Source: a virus. Taken from it: 22,553 nucleotides of DNA. The translations under genes and the position numbers were made by a program. The notes under the pieces were generated by a model. It saw only the letters and a list, made by a program, of their open reading frames with translations. It was not told where the DNA came from and searched no databases. This document shows positions 1-7,404 of the stretch, piece by piece. Positions within the stretch are counted from its first letter, which is position 1. The number at the start of each line of letters is the position of its first letter. Location: positions 1 through 22,553 of IMG/VR virus record IMGVR_UViG_3300020370_000303; one strand, given 5' to 3'.

Positions 1-2
1 CT

Positions 3-41
3 TGTCCTGTACAAGAAATAGAAATGGAAGATGATTGGTGA
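3..41 (+). CDS. C-terminal tail of an upstream gene (partial)
   Basis: Frame 3 is open from the window edge to a TGA at 39-41 and gives a 12-residue acidic tail, CPVQEIEMEDDW. The other two forward frames also stop within the first 35 bases, so the choice rests only on the plausible acidic ending and the position just before the next small gene. No function can be assigned from this fragment. Confidence 0.35.
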   Translation, partial: CPVQEIEMEDDW

Positions 42-71
42 TATATAGTTATGATATCGTAACATTTTGTA

Positions 72-236
72 ATGACTAGTAAAGTAAAAACACTATTAAA
101 AGTTGGATTACCACTCGTTATAGTAATCCAACTTATTTCAATTACAGTTTTATTGGCAAGACTCAACAGAGATAAAGCATTCTCATGTAAAACTGCTAGA
201 GAGTATTTGGTGTGCAGACAAGTAGAACTACCATAA
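72..236 (+). CDS. small single-pass membrane protein, unknown function
   Basis: This open frame encodes 54 residues from an ATG to a TAA. A short basic N-terminus (MTSKVKTLLK) is followed by one hydrophobic segment at about residues 11-29 and then a basic tail with two cysteines. That pattern suggests a small inner-membrane protein with a short soluble tail. It sits between a partial gene and the Cys-rich gene at 263 and fills an otherwise empty 220-base stretch, as expected in a dense phage genome. No family is recognised. There is no clear Shine-Dalgarno sequence before the ATG, so the call rests on length, hydrophobic pattern and gene packing. Confidence 0.6.
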   Translation: MTSKVKTLLKVGLPLVIVIQLISITVLLARLNRDKAFSCKTAREYLVCRQVELP

Positions 237-262
237 TTAAAGTAGATATATAATAAAAACAA

Positions 263-565
263 GTGAATGAAGCAAAGGTTAGAATGTTGAAGATGGAACC
301 GATTAGAGTAAGATGTCGTAGTTGTGGTAAAGAAATTAAAGCTTGTGCAGGAAAGTCTGTATGTTGTGGATGTTCAAATATGACTACTATAAAAGGAAAT
401 GTAATATCTGCCGTTGATATGGCAAAGGTTATAATGTTGAATACTTATAACCCTGTTGATATTGATACTAGAAATAGTCTCACAGAATCCGAATTAGAAT
501 GGCAAGAAAAGAGAAACAAACGTAAAGTTCGTAAACTAGACTTTGAAGATAGATCTTTTAGATAG
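263..565 (+). CDS. Cys-rich zinc-ribbon-like phage protein
   Basis: The protein is 100 residues from a GTG start. It carries a CxxC pair in RCRSCGK (about residues 18-21), then further cysteines including a CCGC cluster (about residues 34-37), an arrangement typical of a small zinc ribbon. The C-terminal third is highly charged and basic. This resembles small conserved cyanophage proteins of unknown function that carry a Cys-rich N-terminus, but no specific role can be stated. The start is uncertain: ATG codons at 284 and 293 are in frame, and AAAGG before the ATG at 284 could be a weak ribosome binding site. The 3' end overlaps the convergent gene at 558-1175 by 8 bases. Confidence 0.7.
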   Translation: MNEAKVRMLKMEPIRVRCRSCGKEIKACAGKSVCCGCSNMTTIKGNVISAVDMAKVIMLNTYNPVDIDTRNSLTESELEWQEKRNKRKVRKLDFEDRSFR

Positions 566-1175
566 GACGTAGTATACAGTTCTCATCATAACGAGCATAT
601 TGAAAATCATCATCTTGTAGATTACCAAAACCAAGTCTCTTAGCAACCATTGCTCTTTGTCTTTGTCCAATAACTAAAGATGATTCTGTAAACCCTTCAT
701 CTATCTTTGGACCATGTGGTTTTGCTACAAGAACATCGCCTGGTTGTGGAGATAGTTCTGCCATACCCTCTGCAAGATGAGTGTATGTCATTTTCATAAA
801 ATCAAGAAGTATTTTCTTTCTTTCTTTTAAAGTAAATTGATTTGGTTGTTGAGTGTACTTTGCTTCATATCCAACTTCTGCAAGTCTTGTTTTTTCTTTA
901 TACTTAATTCTTTCTGCTAGTTCTGAAATGATATCTTCTAAATCATCTTCTTCATAATTATCTAGAAATTCTAACCATAGGTAACTCTTTTTTGTTTTGT
1001 ATAGTATAATGAATGTAGAAATCATGATTGCTCCAGTAGAGCACATATATTGTTTTTCTTTAATTCTTTTTTCTTCTTGTGAGAAAACAGGACTTCTATC
1101 TCTATAACCAAGTTTCCTTAACAATCTTTCAAATTCTATCCTTTTTTTATCTTTTACTAACATAATTGGTATCAA
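558..1175 (-). CDS. hypothetical protein, the only minus-strand gene
   Basis: This 205-residue protein is not recognised. It starts with a basic segment, has a moderately hydrophobic stretch at about residues 45-60, an acidic Asp/Glu-rich middle (about 72-90) and a conserved-looking C-terminal half containing PGDVLVAKPHGPK. There is no signal peptide or clear catalytic motif. It is the only credible coding region on the minus strand; it converges on the Cys-rich gene (8-base overlap) and diverges from the gene at 1256. A second in-frame ATG at 1163 (MLVKDKK) is an equally likely start. A possible promoter with a TATAAT -10 element lies just upstream at 1200-1229. Confidence 0.7.
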   Translation of the reverse strand: MIPIMLVKDKKRIEFERLLRKLGYRDRSPVFSQEEKRIKEKQYMCSTGAIMISTFIILYKTKKSYLWLEFLDNYEEDDLEDIISELAERIKYKEKTRLAEVGYEAKYTQQPNQFTLKERKKILLDFMKMTYTHLAEGMAELSPQPGDVLVAKPHGPKIDEGFTESSLVIGQRQRAMVAKRLGFGNLQDDDFQYARYDENCILRPI

Positions 1176-1199
1176 ATAACACTAAACACTTTTCTTGAT

Positions 1200-1229
1200 A
1201 TTATAGCATGGTAAATACTATTGACACAA
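1200..1229 (-). promoter_or_regulatory. possible sigma70 promoter for the minus-strand gene
   Basis: Read on the minus strand, a perfect TATAAT -10 element (plus positions 1200-1205) is preceded at 18 bp by TTGTGT (plus positions 1224-1229), which matches only the TTG of the -35 consensus. The predicted start of transcription would lie about 15-30 bases before the two candidate start codons. The -35 overlaps that of the opposing promoter at 1221, giving a shared divergent control region. Confidence 0.4.
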
Positions 1230-1249
1230 GACAGTAACAATACTATACT
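1221..1249 (+). promoter_or_regulatory. sigma70 promoter giving a predicted leaderless mRNA
   Basis: TTGACA at 1221-1226 and TATACT at 1244-1249 are separated by exactly 17 bp, close to the ideal host vegetative-sigma promoter and typical of an early phage promoter. The ATG of the next gene begins at 1256, only 7 bases after the -10 element, where transcription would be expected to begin. The transcript would therefore have little or no 5' leader. Confidence 0.8.
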
Positions 1250-1255
1250 AACTTT

Positions 1256-1657
1256 ATGTCTAACTTACAACAACTTGTCCGTAATTTCCCATTATCGGAT
1301 GTATCTTTTTCAAAAATAAAAAGCAACGAAGAGGTTCCTACTCAACCTTGGATAGGAGGTTTCTATACTAAAAAAGAAGTAGATGATCTCATCAAAGAAG
1401 CAGTTGCAGAAGCAAGACGAATTGATGAAGAGTCGATGCGTAAGCATAATCGTGATGCAACTGTCATCAGTATGATACTAGGGTTTACTACCTTGGCATT
1501 ATTTATTGACGGATTGTTAAGAATTTTAGGAATCATTCCACCATTTATGAATATTGATGTTAATATATTAGATGACATTGCAAATAAAACAAAAGTCATT
1601 GTAGAAAATGATTTAGTTCAAGCAGGTTTAAACAAAATACCTAAATTATTAAAATGA
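1256..1657 (+). CDS. membrane-anchored hypothetical protein
   Basis: This 133-residue protein has a soluble N-terminal part with a charged helical region (about residues 38-65, rich in Glu, Lys and Arg). A hydrophobic transmembrane segment follows at about residues 69-94, then a short C-terminal domain. It is the first gene after the strong promoter at 1221-1249 and its ATG sits at the predicted transcription start. The stop codon overlaps the next micro-ORF as ATGA. No family is recognised. The N-terminal half would probably lie in the cytoplasm, but topology is a guess. Confidence 0.75.
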   Translation: MSNLQQLVRNFPLSDVSFSKIKSNEEVPTQPWIGGFYTKKEVDDLIKEAVAEARRIDEESMRKHNRDATVISMILGFTTLALFIDGLLRILGIIPPFMNIDVNILDDIANKTKVIVENDLVQAGLNKIPKLLK

Positions 1658-1734
1658 TTGTATTCCTTTCGTTATGTGTTATAATTACTATAACAATATA
1701 TTTTATACTTAGATTTTTTAATCCACACAACTAA
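1654..1734 (+). CDS. 26-residue membrane micro-protein
   Basis: A 26-codon frame starts in an ATGA overlap with the preceding stop codon and ends at a TAA that is part of the TAAGGAG ribosome binding site of the next gene. Its product is almost wholly hydrophobic (starts MIVFLSLCVI) and ends with a short polar tail, so it could be a single-pass membrane peptide. The evidence is the perfect stop/start overlap, the hydrophobic composition and the fact that it fills the gap between two genes. No homologue is recognised. Confidence 0.55.
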   Translation: MIVFLSLCVIITITIYFILRFFNPHN

Positions 1735-1738
1735 GGAG
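1733..1738 (+). promoter_or_regulatory. Shine-Dalgarno site AAGGAG
   Basis: A perfect AAGGAG stands 5 bases before the ATG at 1744 and fixes that start. Strong Shine-Dalgarno sites are uncommon elsewhere in this window, where most starts are coupled to the previous stop codon. Confidence 0.8.
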
Positions 1739-1743
1739 ATAGA

Positions 1744-1902
1744 ATGGGATTACCAGATATCACACAAAAGTACTTTGATAAAGTCGTTGCTTGGGATAGA
1801 AATCTTGCAAAGAGATTTCAAGAAAAATTTAATTTAACTGATTATCAAATGCTTTGCATAGCATTTGCAAAAGGATTCGTTATTGGAGCTATACTTCTTT
1901 GA
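1744..1902 (+). CDS. small conserved-type cyanophage protein with C-terminal hydrophobic tail
   Basis: This frame encodes 52 residues from an ATG with a perfect AAGGAG 5 bases upstream. The N-terminal two thirds is amphipathic and charged (GLPDITQKYFDKVVAWDRN), and the last 15 or so residues are hydrophobic, suggesting tail anchoring in a membrane. It overlaps the start of the 2OG-oxygenase gene through a TTGA junction. Function is unknown. The strong ribosome binding site and clean codon pattern make it a confident gene despite its size. Confidence 0.75.
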   Translation: MGLPDITQKYFDKVVAWDRNLAKRFQEKFNLTDYQMLCIAFAKGFVIGAILL

Positions 1903-2585
1903 ACAATAATTATAAAATACATGAGTTTACTAATAATCTTGGATATGTTGATGAGAAAATACCTGATGATGTATACCAGATTATTTTAGATGAAATAGAT
2001 ATTGCTGCAGAAACAAAGATTGCACATAATAAAACGTTGGTTGGGAACATAGAAGAAGAATATTTGATGAATTTTAAAAATCAAATCAATATGTATAAAG
2101 TAGAAACTTATCTACGTGGTTTAGCAAGTATATACGAAAATAAATTTAAATACACTCAGAACATGGGAAATCAAACTATGTCTTTAGATGAGGGTACGTC
2201 CTTTGATCTTAGACTTAGAAATTGTTGGGTTAATTTTATGAAAAAGCATGAATTTAATCCAATTCATAATCATAGTGGTTTGTATAGTTTTAATATATTT
2301 GTTAAAATTCCTTATGATCTCAAAAAAGAATTTGATTCTCCAAGAACTCAAAATAAAAATCAGAAATTTCCTGGTTGCTTTGCTTTTTATTGTGGTAATG
2401 GTTTAGGTGAATTCGTACCTCATGTTATAGAGGCAGATAAAGAGTGGGAACAAGTTATTATATTATTCCCTTCTATAACACAGCATTGCGTATATCCCTT
2501 TTATACAAGCGATGATTACAGAATTACTGTTTCTGGAAATTTATATTTGAATCCCGTTACTAAATCATCAGTAAGTTACTATTGA
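1899..2585 (+). CDS. 2OG-Fe(II) oxygenase-like protein (HxH variant)
   Basis: The 228-residue product resembles the 2-oxoglutarate/Fe(II)-dependent oxygenases common in cyanophages. The putative metal ligands are H123 and H125 in NPIHNHSG and H196 in FPSITQHCV. R208 in the following strand could bind the 2OG carboxylate. The first ligand pair reads HxH, not the usual HxD. The same pattern occurs in the gene at 5148, so the two look like distant paralogues. I chose the TTG at 1899 as start because it forms a TTGA overlap with the previous stop; an upstream in-frame TTG at 1854 would run deep inside the previous gene. The substrate is unknown; a protein or sugar-linked hydroxylation is possible. 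The stop codon lies inside the -35 element of the next promoter. Confidence 0.75.
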   Translation: MNNNYKIHEFTNNLGYVDEKIPDDVYQIILDEIDIAAETKIAHNKTLVGNIEEEYLMNFKNQINMYKVETYLRGLASIYENKFKYTQNMGNQTMSLDEGTSFDLRLRNCWVNFMKKHEFNPIHNHSGLYSFNIFVKIPYDLKKEFDSPRTQNKNQKFPGCFAFYCGNGLGEFVPHVIEADKEWEQVIILFPSITQHCVYPFYTSDDYRITVSGNLYLNPVTKSSVSYY

Positions 2586-2610
2586 CAAATATTAGATCTT
2601 GGTCTATAAT
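2582..2610 (+). promoter_or_regulatory. consensus sigma70 promoter for the glycan operon
   Basis: TTGACA (2582-2587) and TATAAT (2605-2610) both match the consensus perfectly and are spaced by 17 bp. The TGA stop of the preceding oxygenase gene (2583-2585) lies inside the -35 element. Transcription is expected near 2617, before the ATG at 2635. No other comparable promoter was noticed before 18158, so this one may drive the whole 15 kb sugar cluster. Confidence 0.85.
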
Positions 2611-2634
2611 CAGAATGTAAACTGTTATAGAGCA

Positions 2635-2844
2635 ATGACTCTCACAACTAAATTTAAAAAAGATATAAGCACTCTCCGTGCTGCAGCAAACAAAGAAATA
2701 TTCTTGGATGTAAAACATCCGAAATTATATAAGAAAGTAAGAAGATATTACGAAGGATTACAATATATTGATTTATCGGGGGAAGACCCTGACGCAGACT
2801 ATAATGCTGTGATAGAATGTATCATAGAGGACTTAAAACTATGA
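2635..2844 (+). CDS. small hypothetical protein, first gene of the glycan operon
   Basis: This 69-residue protein starts at the ATG at 2635 (MTLTTKFKKD). An upstream in-frame TTG at 2599 is rejected because it lies within the promoter spacer, upstream of the expected transcript start. The N-terminal half is basic (Lys/Arg-rich, including KLYKKVRRYY) and the C-terminal half acidic. No family is recognised. It lies about 18 bases after the predicted transcription start and its stop overlaps the next gene as ATGA. A basic small protein in the first position of an early transcript could be regulatory, but nothing in the sequence shows this directly. Confidence 0.65.
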   Translation: MTLTTKFKKDISTLRAAANKEIFLDVKHPKLYKKVRRYYEGLQYIDLSGEDPDADYNAVIECIIEDLKL

Positions 2845-3068
2845 TTGATGTATTATGCCAGAATGATCCATACAGGTATGTAAAAATGCCTGATCTCTTG
2901 GAGAATGGACAACCAGACTATCGCATTCAAAAGTGGAACAACCACAATGGATACAAGGACATGTATCTCTGCGATAATTTTATGCAGTTCAAAACTGCGA
3001 TTGAAGATTTTGAATATACAAAATGGTTAGATCCTGCAGGAGTGCCTTGTTACGTACACGATGTCTAA
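2841..3068 (+). CDS. small hypothetical protein upstream of gmd
   Basis: The product is 75 residues starting at the ATG at 2841, in an ATGA overlap with the previous stop. An earlier in-frame ATG at 2817 would give 8 more residues but loses the coupling. It is rich in aromatic residues, Asn and Asp, with no membrane segment and no recognised motif, and looks like a small soluble protein. It overlaps gmd by 8 bases, so the two are almost certainly translated from the same message. Confidence 0.6.
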   Translation: MIDVLCQNDPYRYVKMPDLLENGQPDYRIQKWNNHNGYKDMYLCDNFMQFKTAIEDFEYTKWLDPAGVPCYVHDV

Positions 3069-4065
3069 AGTTGCTTTAATTACAGGTATTACAGGACAAG
3101 ACGGATCATACCTTGCCGAACTTCTTTTAGAATTAAAATATGAAGTTCATGGTATAGTTCGTCGTTCCTCTTTGATTAATACTCATAGAATAGATAAGAT
3201 CTATGAAGATATACATCTTCATTATGGAGATCTAACTGATGCTACTAATATGATTAGTGTTATTCAGAAGGTTCAACCAGATGAGATCTATAATCTTGGT
3301 GCTCAAAGTCATGTAAAAGTTTCTTTTGAATTACCAGAATATACAGGACAGGTTGATGGTCTTGGTACTCTTCGTATATTAGAAGCAGTTCGTCTTCTTG
3401 GTATGGAGAAAAAGACAAGAATATACCAAGCATCTACATCAGAACTATATGGTTTAGTGCAAGCAAATCCTCAAACAGAGACAACACCTTTTTATCCAAG
3501 ATCTCCATACGGAGTTGCTAAGTTATATGGATACTGGATTATAAAGAATTATCGTGAAGCATATAATATGCATTGCAGTTCTGGAATTCTTTTTAATCAT
3601 GAATCTCCACGCAGAGGAGAAACTTTTGTTACTCGTAAGATAACACAAGGTCTTTCAAGAATATCTGTTGGACTTCAAGATTGTCTTTATCTTGGTAATC
3701 TTAATGCTAAAAGAGATTGGGGTCATGCAAAAGACTTTGTAGAAGCAATGTATCTTATGCTTCAACAAGATGAACCTGATGATTATGTAATCGCAACTGG
3801 AGAACAACATTCAGTTCGTGAATTTGTAGATGAAGCAGCACCAATATTTGGTTTGAAGTTAGAGTGGATGGGAGAAGGTTTAGATGAGGTTGGTTATGAT
3901 TGGAATACAAAGAGACCTGTTATTAAAGTTGATAAAAGATATTTTAGACCTGCTGAAGTAGAATCTCTTCTTGGAGATCCTACAAAAGCAAAAGAAAAGT
4001 TAGGTTGGGAACCTACAACAACATTCAAACAATTAGTTGAGGACATGTGCATCTATGGACAGTAA
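3061..4065 (+). CDS. gmd: GDP-mannose 4,6-dehydratase
   Basis: Gmd converts GDP-D-mannose to GDP-4-keto-6-deoxy-D-mannose, the first step to GDP-L-fucose, in the cytoplasm. The 334-residue protein is close to the usual length. It has the NADP-binding GITGQDG motif (residues 9-15), the catalytic STSE region (125-128) with T126 and E128, and the SDR pair Y150 and K154 in YGVAK. The nucleotide-sugar-binding region contains [13 protein letters not shown]. It is followed directly by the next enzyme of the pathway, fcl, with a short overlap. Alternative short-chain dehydratases such as RmlB are excluded by the GQDG motif and the RDWGHAKD block. The one missing precursor step, GDP-mannose synthesis, would come from the host. 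Confidence 0.95.
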   Translation: MSKVALITGITGQDGSYLAELLLELKYEVHGIVRRSSLINTHRIDKIYEDIHLHYGDLTDATNMISVIQKVQPDEIYNLGAQSHVKVSFELPEYTGQVDGLGTLRILEAVRLLGMEKKTRIYQASTSELYGLVQANPQTETTPFYPRSPYGVAKLYGYWIIKNYREAYNMHCSSGILFNHESPRRGETFVTRKITQGLSRISVGLQDCLYLGNLNAKRDWGHAKDFVEAMYLMLQQDEPDDYVIATGEQHSVREFVDEAAPIFGLKLEWMGEGLDEVGYDWNTKRPVIKVDKRYFRPAEVESLLGDPTKAKEKLGWEPTTTFKQLVEDMCIYGQ

Positions 4066-4981
4066 TTCTAAAATCTTTGTTGCAGGACATAAAGGATTAG
4101 TTGGTTCTGCAATTGTTCGTAACCTTGAATCTAAGGGATATAATAATATTATTACGTTAAATCGTAGTCAACTCGATCTAACAAAAGAGAATGATGTTTA
4201 TTGTTTCTTTATGATGGAACAACCTGAGTATGTCTTCAATGCAGCTGCCAAGGTTGGTGGTATTATGGGTAATAAAAATCATCCTGCAGATTTCATATAT
4301 GAAAATTTAAGAATACAAAATAATATTATACATAATGCATATAAAGGAGGAGCAAAGAAACTTATATTTTTAGGATCATCATGCATCTATCCTAAGTTTC
4401 CTAATATTCCAATTACAGAAGATCAACTAATGACAAGTCCTCTTGAGGAATCTAATAGTGCATATGCAATAGCAAAGATTGCAGGTATGAGAATGTGCCA
4501 AGCATATAGACAACAATATGGATTTAATGCAATATCTCTAATGCCCACTAACTTATATGGTATTAATGATAATTTTGATTTAGAAAACTCTCATGTTTTA
4601 CCCGCAATGATTAGAAAGTTTTATCAAGCAGATGAAAAAGTTACACTATGGGGAGATGGATCTGCAATGAGAGAATTTTTACATGTAGACGATCTTGCTG
4701 AAGCATGTTATGTTTGTATGCAAAAGTATGATGAAGAAGAACATATTAATATAGGAACAGGAGAAGATGTTTCTATTAAAGAACTTGCTGAAACTGTTGC
4801 TAAAGTTGTCGGTAATAAAAAAATAGAGTGGGATACATCTAAACCAAATGGTACACCACGAAAAGTACTAAATGTAGATAAGATAAAATCATTAGGTTGG
4901 GAACCAAAAATTGGTTTGGAAGAAGGTATTAGATCAACCTATGAATGGTTTCGTGTTTTATATGGGTATTTAAAAAAATGA
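4055..4981 (+). CDS. fcl: GDP-L-fucose synthase (GDP-4-keto-6-deoxymannose epimerase/reductase)
   Basis: Fcl performs the 3,5-epimerisation and NADPH-dependent 4-reduction that turn the Gmd product into GDP-L-fucose. The 308-residue protein shows GHKGLVGSA near the N-terminus (nucleotide binding, about residues 11-19) and the characteristic AKVGGIMGN block. The catalytic serine lies in GSSCIYP (about 107-113), with Y137 and K141 in YAIAK. The start at 4055 overlaps gmd by 11 bases; an in-frame start at 4037 would add six residues. With gmd it completes GDP-fucose synthesis, and a GT11 fucosyltransferase three genes downstream would use the product. The stop is coupled by ATGA to the next small gene. 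Confidence 0.95.
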   Translation: MDSNSKIFVAGHKGLVGSAIVRNLESKGYNNIITLNRSQLDLTKENDVYCFFMMEQPEYVFNAAAKVGGIMGNKNHPADFIYENLRIQNNIIHNAYKGGAKKLIFLGSSCIYPKFPNIPITEDQLMTSPLEESNSAYAIAKIAGMRMCQAYRQQYGFNAISLMPTNLYGINDNFDLENSHVLPAMIRKFYQADEKVTLWGDGSAMREFLHVDDLAEACYVCMQKYDEEEHINIGTGEDVSIKELAETVAKVVGNKKIEWDTSKPNGTPRKVLNVDKIKSLGWEPKIGLEEGIRSTYEWFRVLYGYLKK

Positions 4982-5151
4982 AATATCATCTGTACGACGA
5001 TCAACAAAGACATCAAGGAACTTTTGAGTCAATAGAAAAACTAAGAAATTTTCTATGTGATCGAAAGTATGATATAAGTTGTGATGCAGATTTGTCATGT
5101 ACATTTGATTATATTAAACATATTAAATGGCATTTTGATATAGAAGAATGA
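4978..5151 (+). CDS. small acidic hypothetical protein
   Basis: This frame encodes 57 residues starting in an ATGA overlap with the fcl stop and ending in an ATGA overlap with the next gene. The product is soluble and rich in Asp, His and aromatic residues (starts [10 protein letters not shown]), with three cysteines, and has no membrane segment. No family is recognised. The double coupling to flanking genes makes it a credible coding region. A role linked to the sugar pathway can only be inferred from position. Confidence 0.65.
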   Translation: MKYHLYDDQQRHQGTFESIEKLRNFLCDRKYDISCDADLSCTFDYIKHIKWHFDIEE

Positions 5152-5741
5152 TTAACGAAAATAATATAGTTGATTTGTTTCCTACACCTTTGTATGTTGC
5201 AACTGATGTTCTAACAAAAGAAGAGAATCAAGAATTAATAGATCATATTATTTCAATACAAGATAAACAAGTTGGAAGGGGAAAAGAACTTTGGCACTCT
5301 GGGATAGGAAGTCCTAAAAATTCTTTTGGATTGGATATAAAAGATAAGCAATTTGATCTTATACTTAAACGTGCTCATTACCATGTGGAGCAATATACTA
5401 AGACTATAAAAGCTGATGTACGCATGGATTACATGAATAAAGAATGGTGGTGGAATCTTTATGAAGGACATAATTATCAAGAATATCATAATCATGTTCC
5501 TCACTTGTTTAGTGGAGTATATTATGCTAAAGTACCACCAGGATCTTCAGATATAAAATTTAGACATCCTGCATGGAGTCTTTATATCCCACATCAAAAT
5601 CAAACTGCATATAATAGTGATGCTTGTAATTTTAAACTTTATGAAAGAGTTATGATAATTTTTCCATCTAGTCTTTTACATTGTGTTGCTTGTGGTCAAA
5701 ACACTGAACCCAGAATATCTTTCTCATTTAATTATGGTTAA
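5148..5741 (+). CDS. 2OG-Fe(II) oxygenase-like protein (HxH variant)
   Basis: The 197-residue protein fits the putative 2OG-Fe(II) oxygenase family widespread in cyanophages (TIGR02466-like). An N-terminal LFPTPLY element typical of that family is followed by H114 and H116 in YHNHVPHLFSGVYYAKVP. H178 lies in FPSSLLHCV and R189 in PRISFSFN. The first ligand pair is HxH, which I believe is usual for this family but should be checked. The gene at 1899 shares the same two motif blocks. It sits between the GDP-fucose genes and the fucosyltransferase with tight coupling on the 5' side, so a role in modifying a sugar or a glycosylated protein is possible but unproven. Confidence 0.8.
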   Translation: MINENNIVDLFPTPLYVATDVLTKEENQELIDHIISIQDKQVGRGKELWHSGIGSPKNSFGLDIKDKQFDLILKRAHYHVEQYTKTIKADVRMDYMNKEWWWNLYEGHNYQEYHNHVPHLFSGVYYAKVPPGSSDIKFRHPAWSLYIPHQNQTAYNSDACNFKLYERVMIIFPSSLLHCVACGQNTEPRISFSFNYG

Positions 5742-5743
5742 CT

Positions 5744-6547
5744 ATGCTATCTATTAATCGTCTTGGTAATTTAGGCAGACTTGCTAATCAAATGTTTCAG
5801 TATGCTTCTTTAAAAGGTATTGCTACTAATAGAGGTTACTCTTTTTGTGTACCTCCTAAAGATGCATTTGGATCTCAAGATGAATTGGTATCTCAATCTG
5901 ATGTTACCATATATGATGTTTTTAAAAATGTAGAGAAAAATGAAATAGGATTTCAAAATAATCAAACTTTATGGGAAAGAATGCATCAGTTTGATGAGGA
6001 ACTATTTGTTAATTGTCCTGATAATGTTGACCTAGTTGGATACTTCCAGACAGAAAAATATTTTAAACATATAGAAGATGATATAAGAAAAGATTTCAGT
6101 TTCTCAACAGACATCACGGAAACCTGTAAAGAGTTGTATGATAGTATTATAGGAGATAAAGAATCTATCTCTCTTCATATTAGGAGAGGAGATTATACTG
6201 TTAATCCTAATCATCCTACTCAATCTATAGAGTATTATGAAAAAGCACTAAGTAAATTTGATGCAAAGATTCCAGTAATTGTTTTTTCAGATGATCCATC
6301 ATGGTGCCATCAACAAGAATTGTTTTCTGATGATAGGTTTATGATTTCTGATGAAAACACAACAGAGTTTGATTTGTGTCTGATGTCTCTTTGCACTTAT
6401 CATATTATTGCTAATTCATCATTTTCATGGTGGGGTGCATGGTTAGCAAAGAGTCAAAAAATTATTGCACCTAAAAATTGGTTCGCTGCTGAATGCGGTA
6501 ACAAAAGTATTCAAGATGTTCCTTTTGGTGATTTTACATTCTTATGA
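5744..6547 (+). CDS. GT11 family fucosyltransferase (alpha-1,2 type)
   Basis: Family GT11 enzymes transfer fucose from GDP-fucose, most often in alpha-1,2 linkage to galactose. The 267-residue product shows the N-terminal GRLANQMFQYA block (residues 11-21). The donor-binding HIRRGD motif is at 145-150, FSDDPSWC at 181-188, and the C-terminal ANSSFSWWGAWL block at 223-234. All are in the expected order and the length is near that of bacterial members. It lies two genes after gmd-fcl, which would supply its donor. It probably acts at the cytoplasmic face on a lipid-linked or LPS-like acceptor. The acceptor sugar cannot be read from sequence. Confidence 0.92.
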   Translation: MLSINRLGNLGRLANQMFQYASLKGIATNRGYSFCVPPKDAFGSQDELVSQSDVTIYDVFKNVEKNEIGFQNNQTLWERMHQFDEELFVNCPDNVDLVGYFQTEKYFKHIEDDIRKDFSFSTDITETCKELYDSIIGDKESISLHIRRGDYTVNPNHPTQSIEYYEKALSKFDAKIPVIVFSDDPSWCHQQELFSDDRFMISDENTTEFDLCLMSLCTYHIIANSSFSWWGAWLAKSQKIIAPKNWFAAECGNKSIQDVPFGDFTFL

Positions 6548-7404
6548 AAACAATTATTATTTCTTCTGACCATAATGGGGTAGAAGACAAACAACAATTA
6601 AAAACTTATCTGAAAGGAGAAGGATATAGAGTTATTGATATAGGTCCTTATACCCCAGAAGTTAGTGTAGATTATGTTGATTATGCTGCTCAGTTATCAA
6701 CAATAGTTGGTAACAAAGAAGCAGATAGAGGTATTCTTATCTGTGGTACTGGAGTTGGGATGAGTATTGTTGCTAATCGTTTCTCTGGTGTTCGTGCTGT
6801 TCTTGCACATAATGAACTTACTGCTGTTAAATCAAGAGAACATAATGATTCAAATGTTCTTTGTTTAGGATCTTGGTTATCTTCTCAAATTGAAATGAGA
6901 GATATGTCTAAGATGTGGTTAGATGAAGCATGGGGAGAAGGAAGGCATGTTAAGAGAGTAGAAAAGATAGATGAACATAGTGGCATAGTTCTTACTAATG
7001 GTGTTTTTGATATTTTACATAAGGGACATATTGAACTTTTAAAATTTTCTAAAAATCAAGGAGATAAACTTATAGTTGCTATTGATTCTGATGAAAGAGT
7101 TAGACAATTAAAAGGAGAAGATAGACCAATTAATAATGAAGAGGATCGCAGAAAAGTATTAGAAACTAATAGGTATGTCGATTCTGTAGTTACTTTTAGT
7201 ACATCAGAAGAACTTAAGAGTTTGTATGAAACTTTACGTCCTAATGTTGTTGTTAAAGGATCAGAATGGACTGCTGATGAATTAAGAAAAAGAGATTCTA
7301 TACCAGATACAATACAAGTTAAGGTATATCCGTTGATTGGAGATTATTCAACTACTAATACAATGGAAAAAATTAGGAATATGGAATCATGCGAGAAGAT
7401 CTAA
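6544..7404 (+). CDS. fusion: RpiB-type sugar-phosphate isomerase + HldE-C (RfaE) nucleotidyltransferase
   Basis: The 286-residue protein joins two enzymes. Residues 1-~140 are an RpiB/LacAB-type aldose-ketose isomerase: SDHNG (8-12), ICGTGVGMSIVANR (66-79) with the presumed catalytic C67, and REHNDSNVLCLG with H100. Residues ~147-280 are a cytidylyltransferase-fold domain of the HldE-C type: TNGVFDILHKGH (151-162) with the HxGH signature, LKGEDRP, VVKGSEW (236-242) and a C-terminal YSTTN. RpiB normally interconverts ribose-5-P and ribulose-5-P. HldE-C loads a heptose-1-P onto a nucleotide. The fusion suggests the isomerase makes the sugar phosphate that, after kinase and phosphatase steps, the second domain activates. 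The kinase partner follows immediately. Confidence 0.92.
   Translation: MKTIIISSDHNGVEDKQQLKTYLKGEGYRVIDIGPYTPEVSVDYVDYAAQLSTIVGNKEADRGILICGTGVGMSIVANRFSGVRAVLAHNELTAVKSREHNDSNVLCLGSWLSSQIEMRDMSKMWLDEAWGEGRHVKRVEKIDEHSGIVLTNGVFDILHKGHIELLKFSKNQGDKLIVAIDSDERVRQLKGEDRPINNEEDRRKVLETNRYVDSVVTFSTSEELKSLYETLRPNVVVKGSEWTADELRKRDSIPDTIQVKVYPLIGDYSTTNTMEKIRNMESCEKI

Noticed and set aside
249-254. TATAAT before the Cys-rich gene at 263
   Set aside because: No recognisable -35 element lies 16-18 bases upstream and AT-rich DNA gives such hexamers by chance; it could be a weak or late promoter, but this cannot be shown.
1363-1599. Minus-strand frame of 78 codons opposite the gene at 1256
   Set aside because: It lies wholly within a well-supported plus-strand gene, has no promoter or ribosome binding site and reads as a composition artefact.
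2599-2634. Upstream TTG start for the gene at 2635
   Set aside because: It lies inside the promoter, upstream of the expected transcript start.
5253-5504. Minus-strand frame opposite the oxygenase gene at 5148
   Set aside because: Its product is a low-complexity Ile/Phe/Ser-rich shadow, while the plus-strand gene has clear family motifs.
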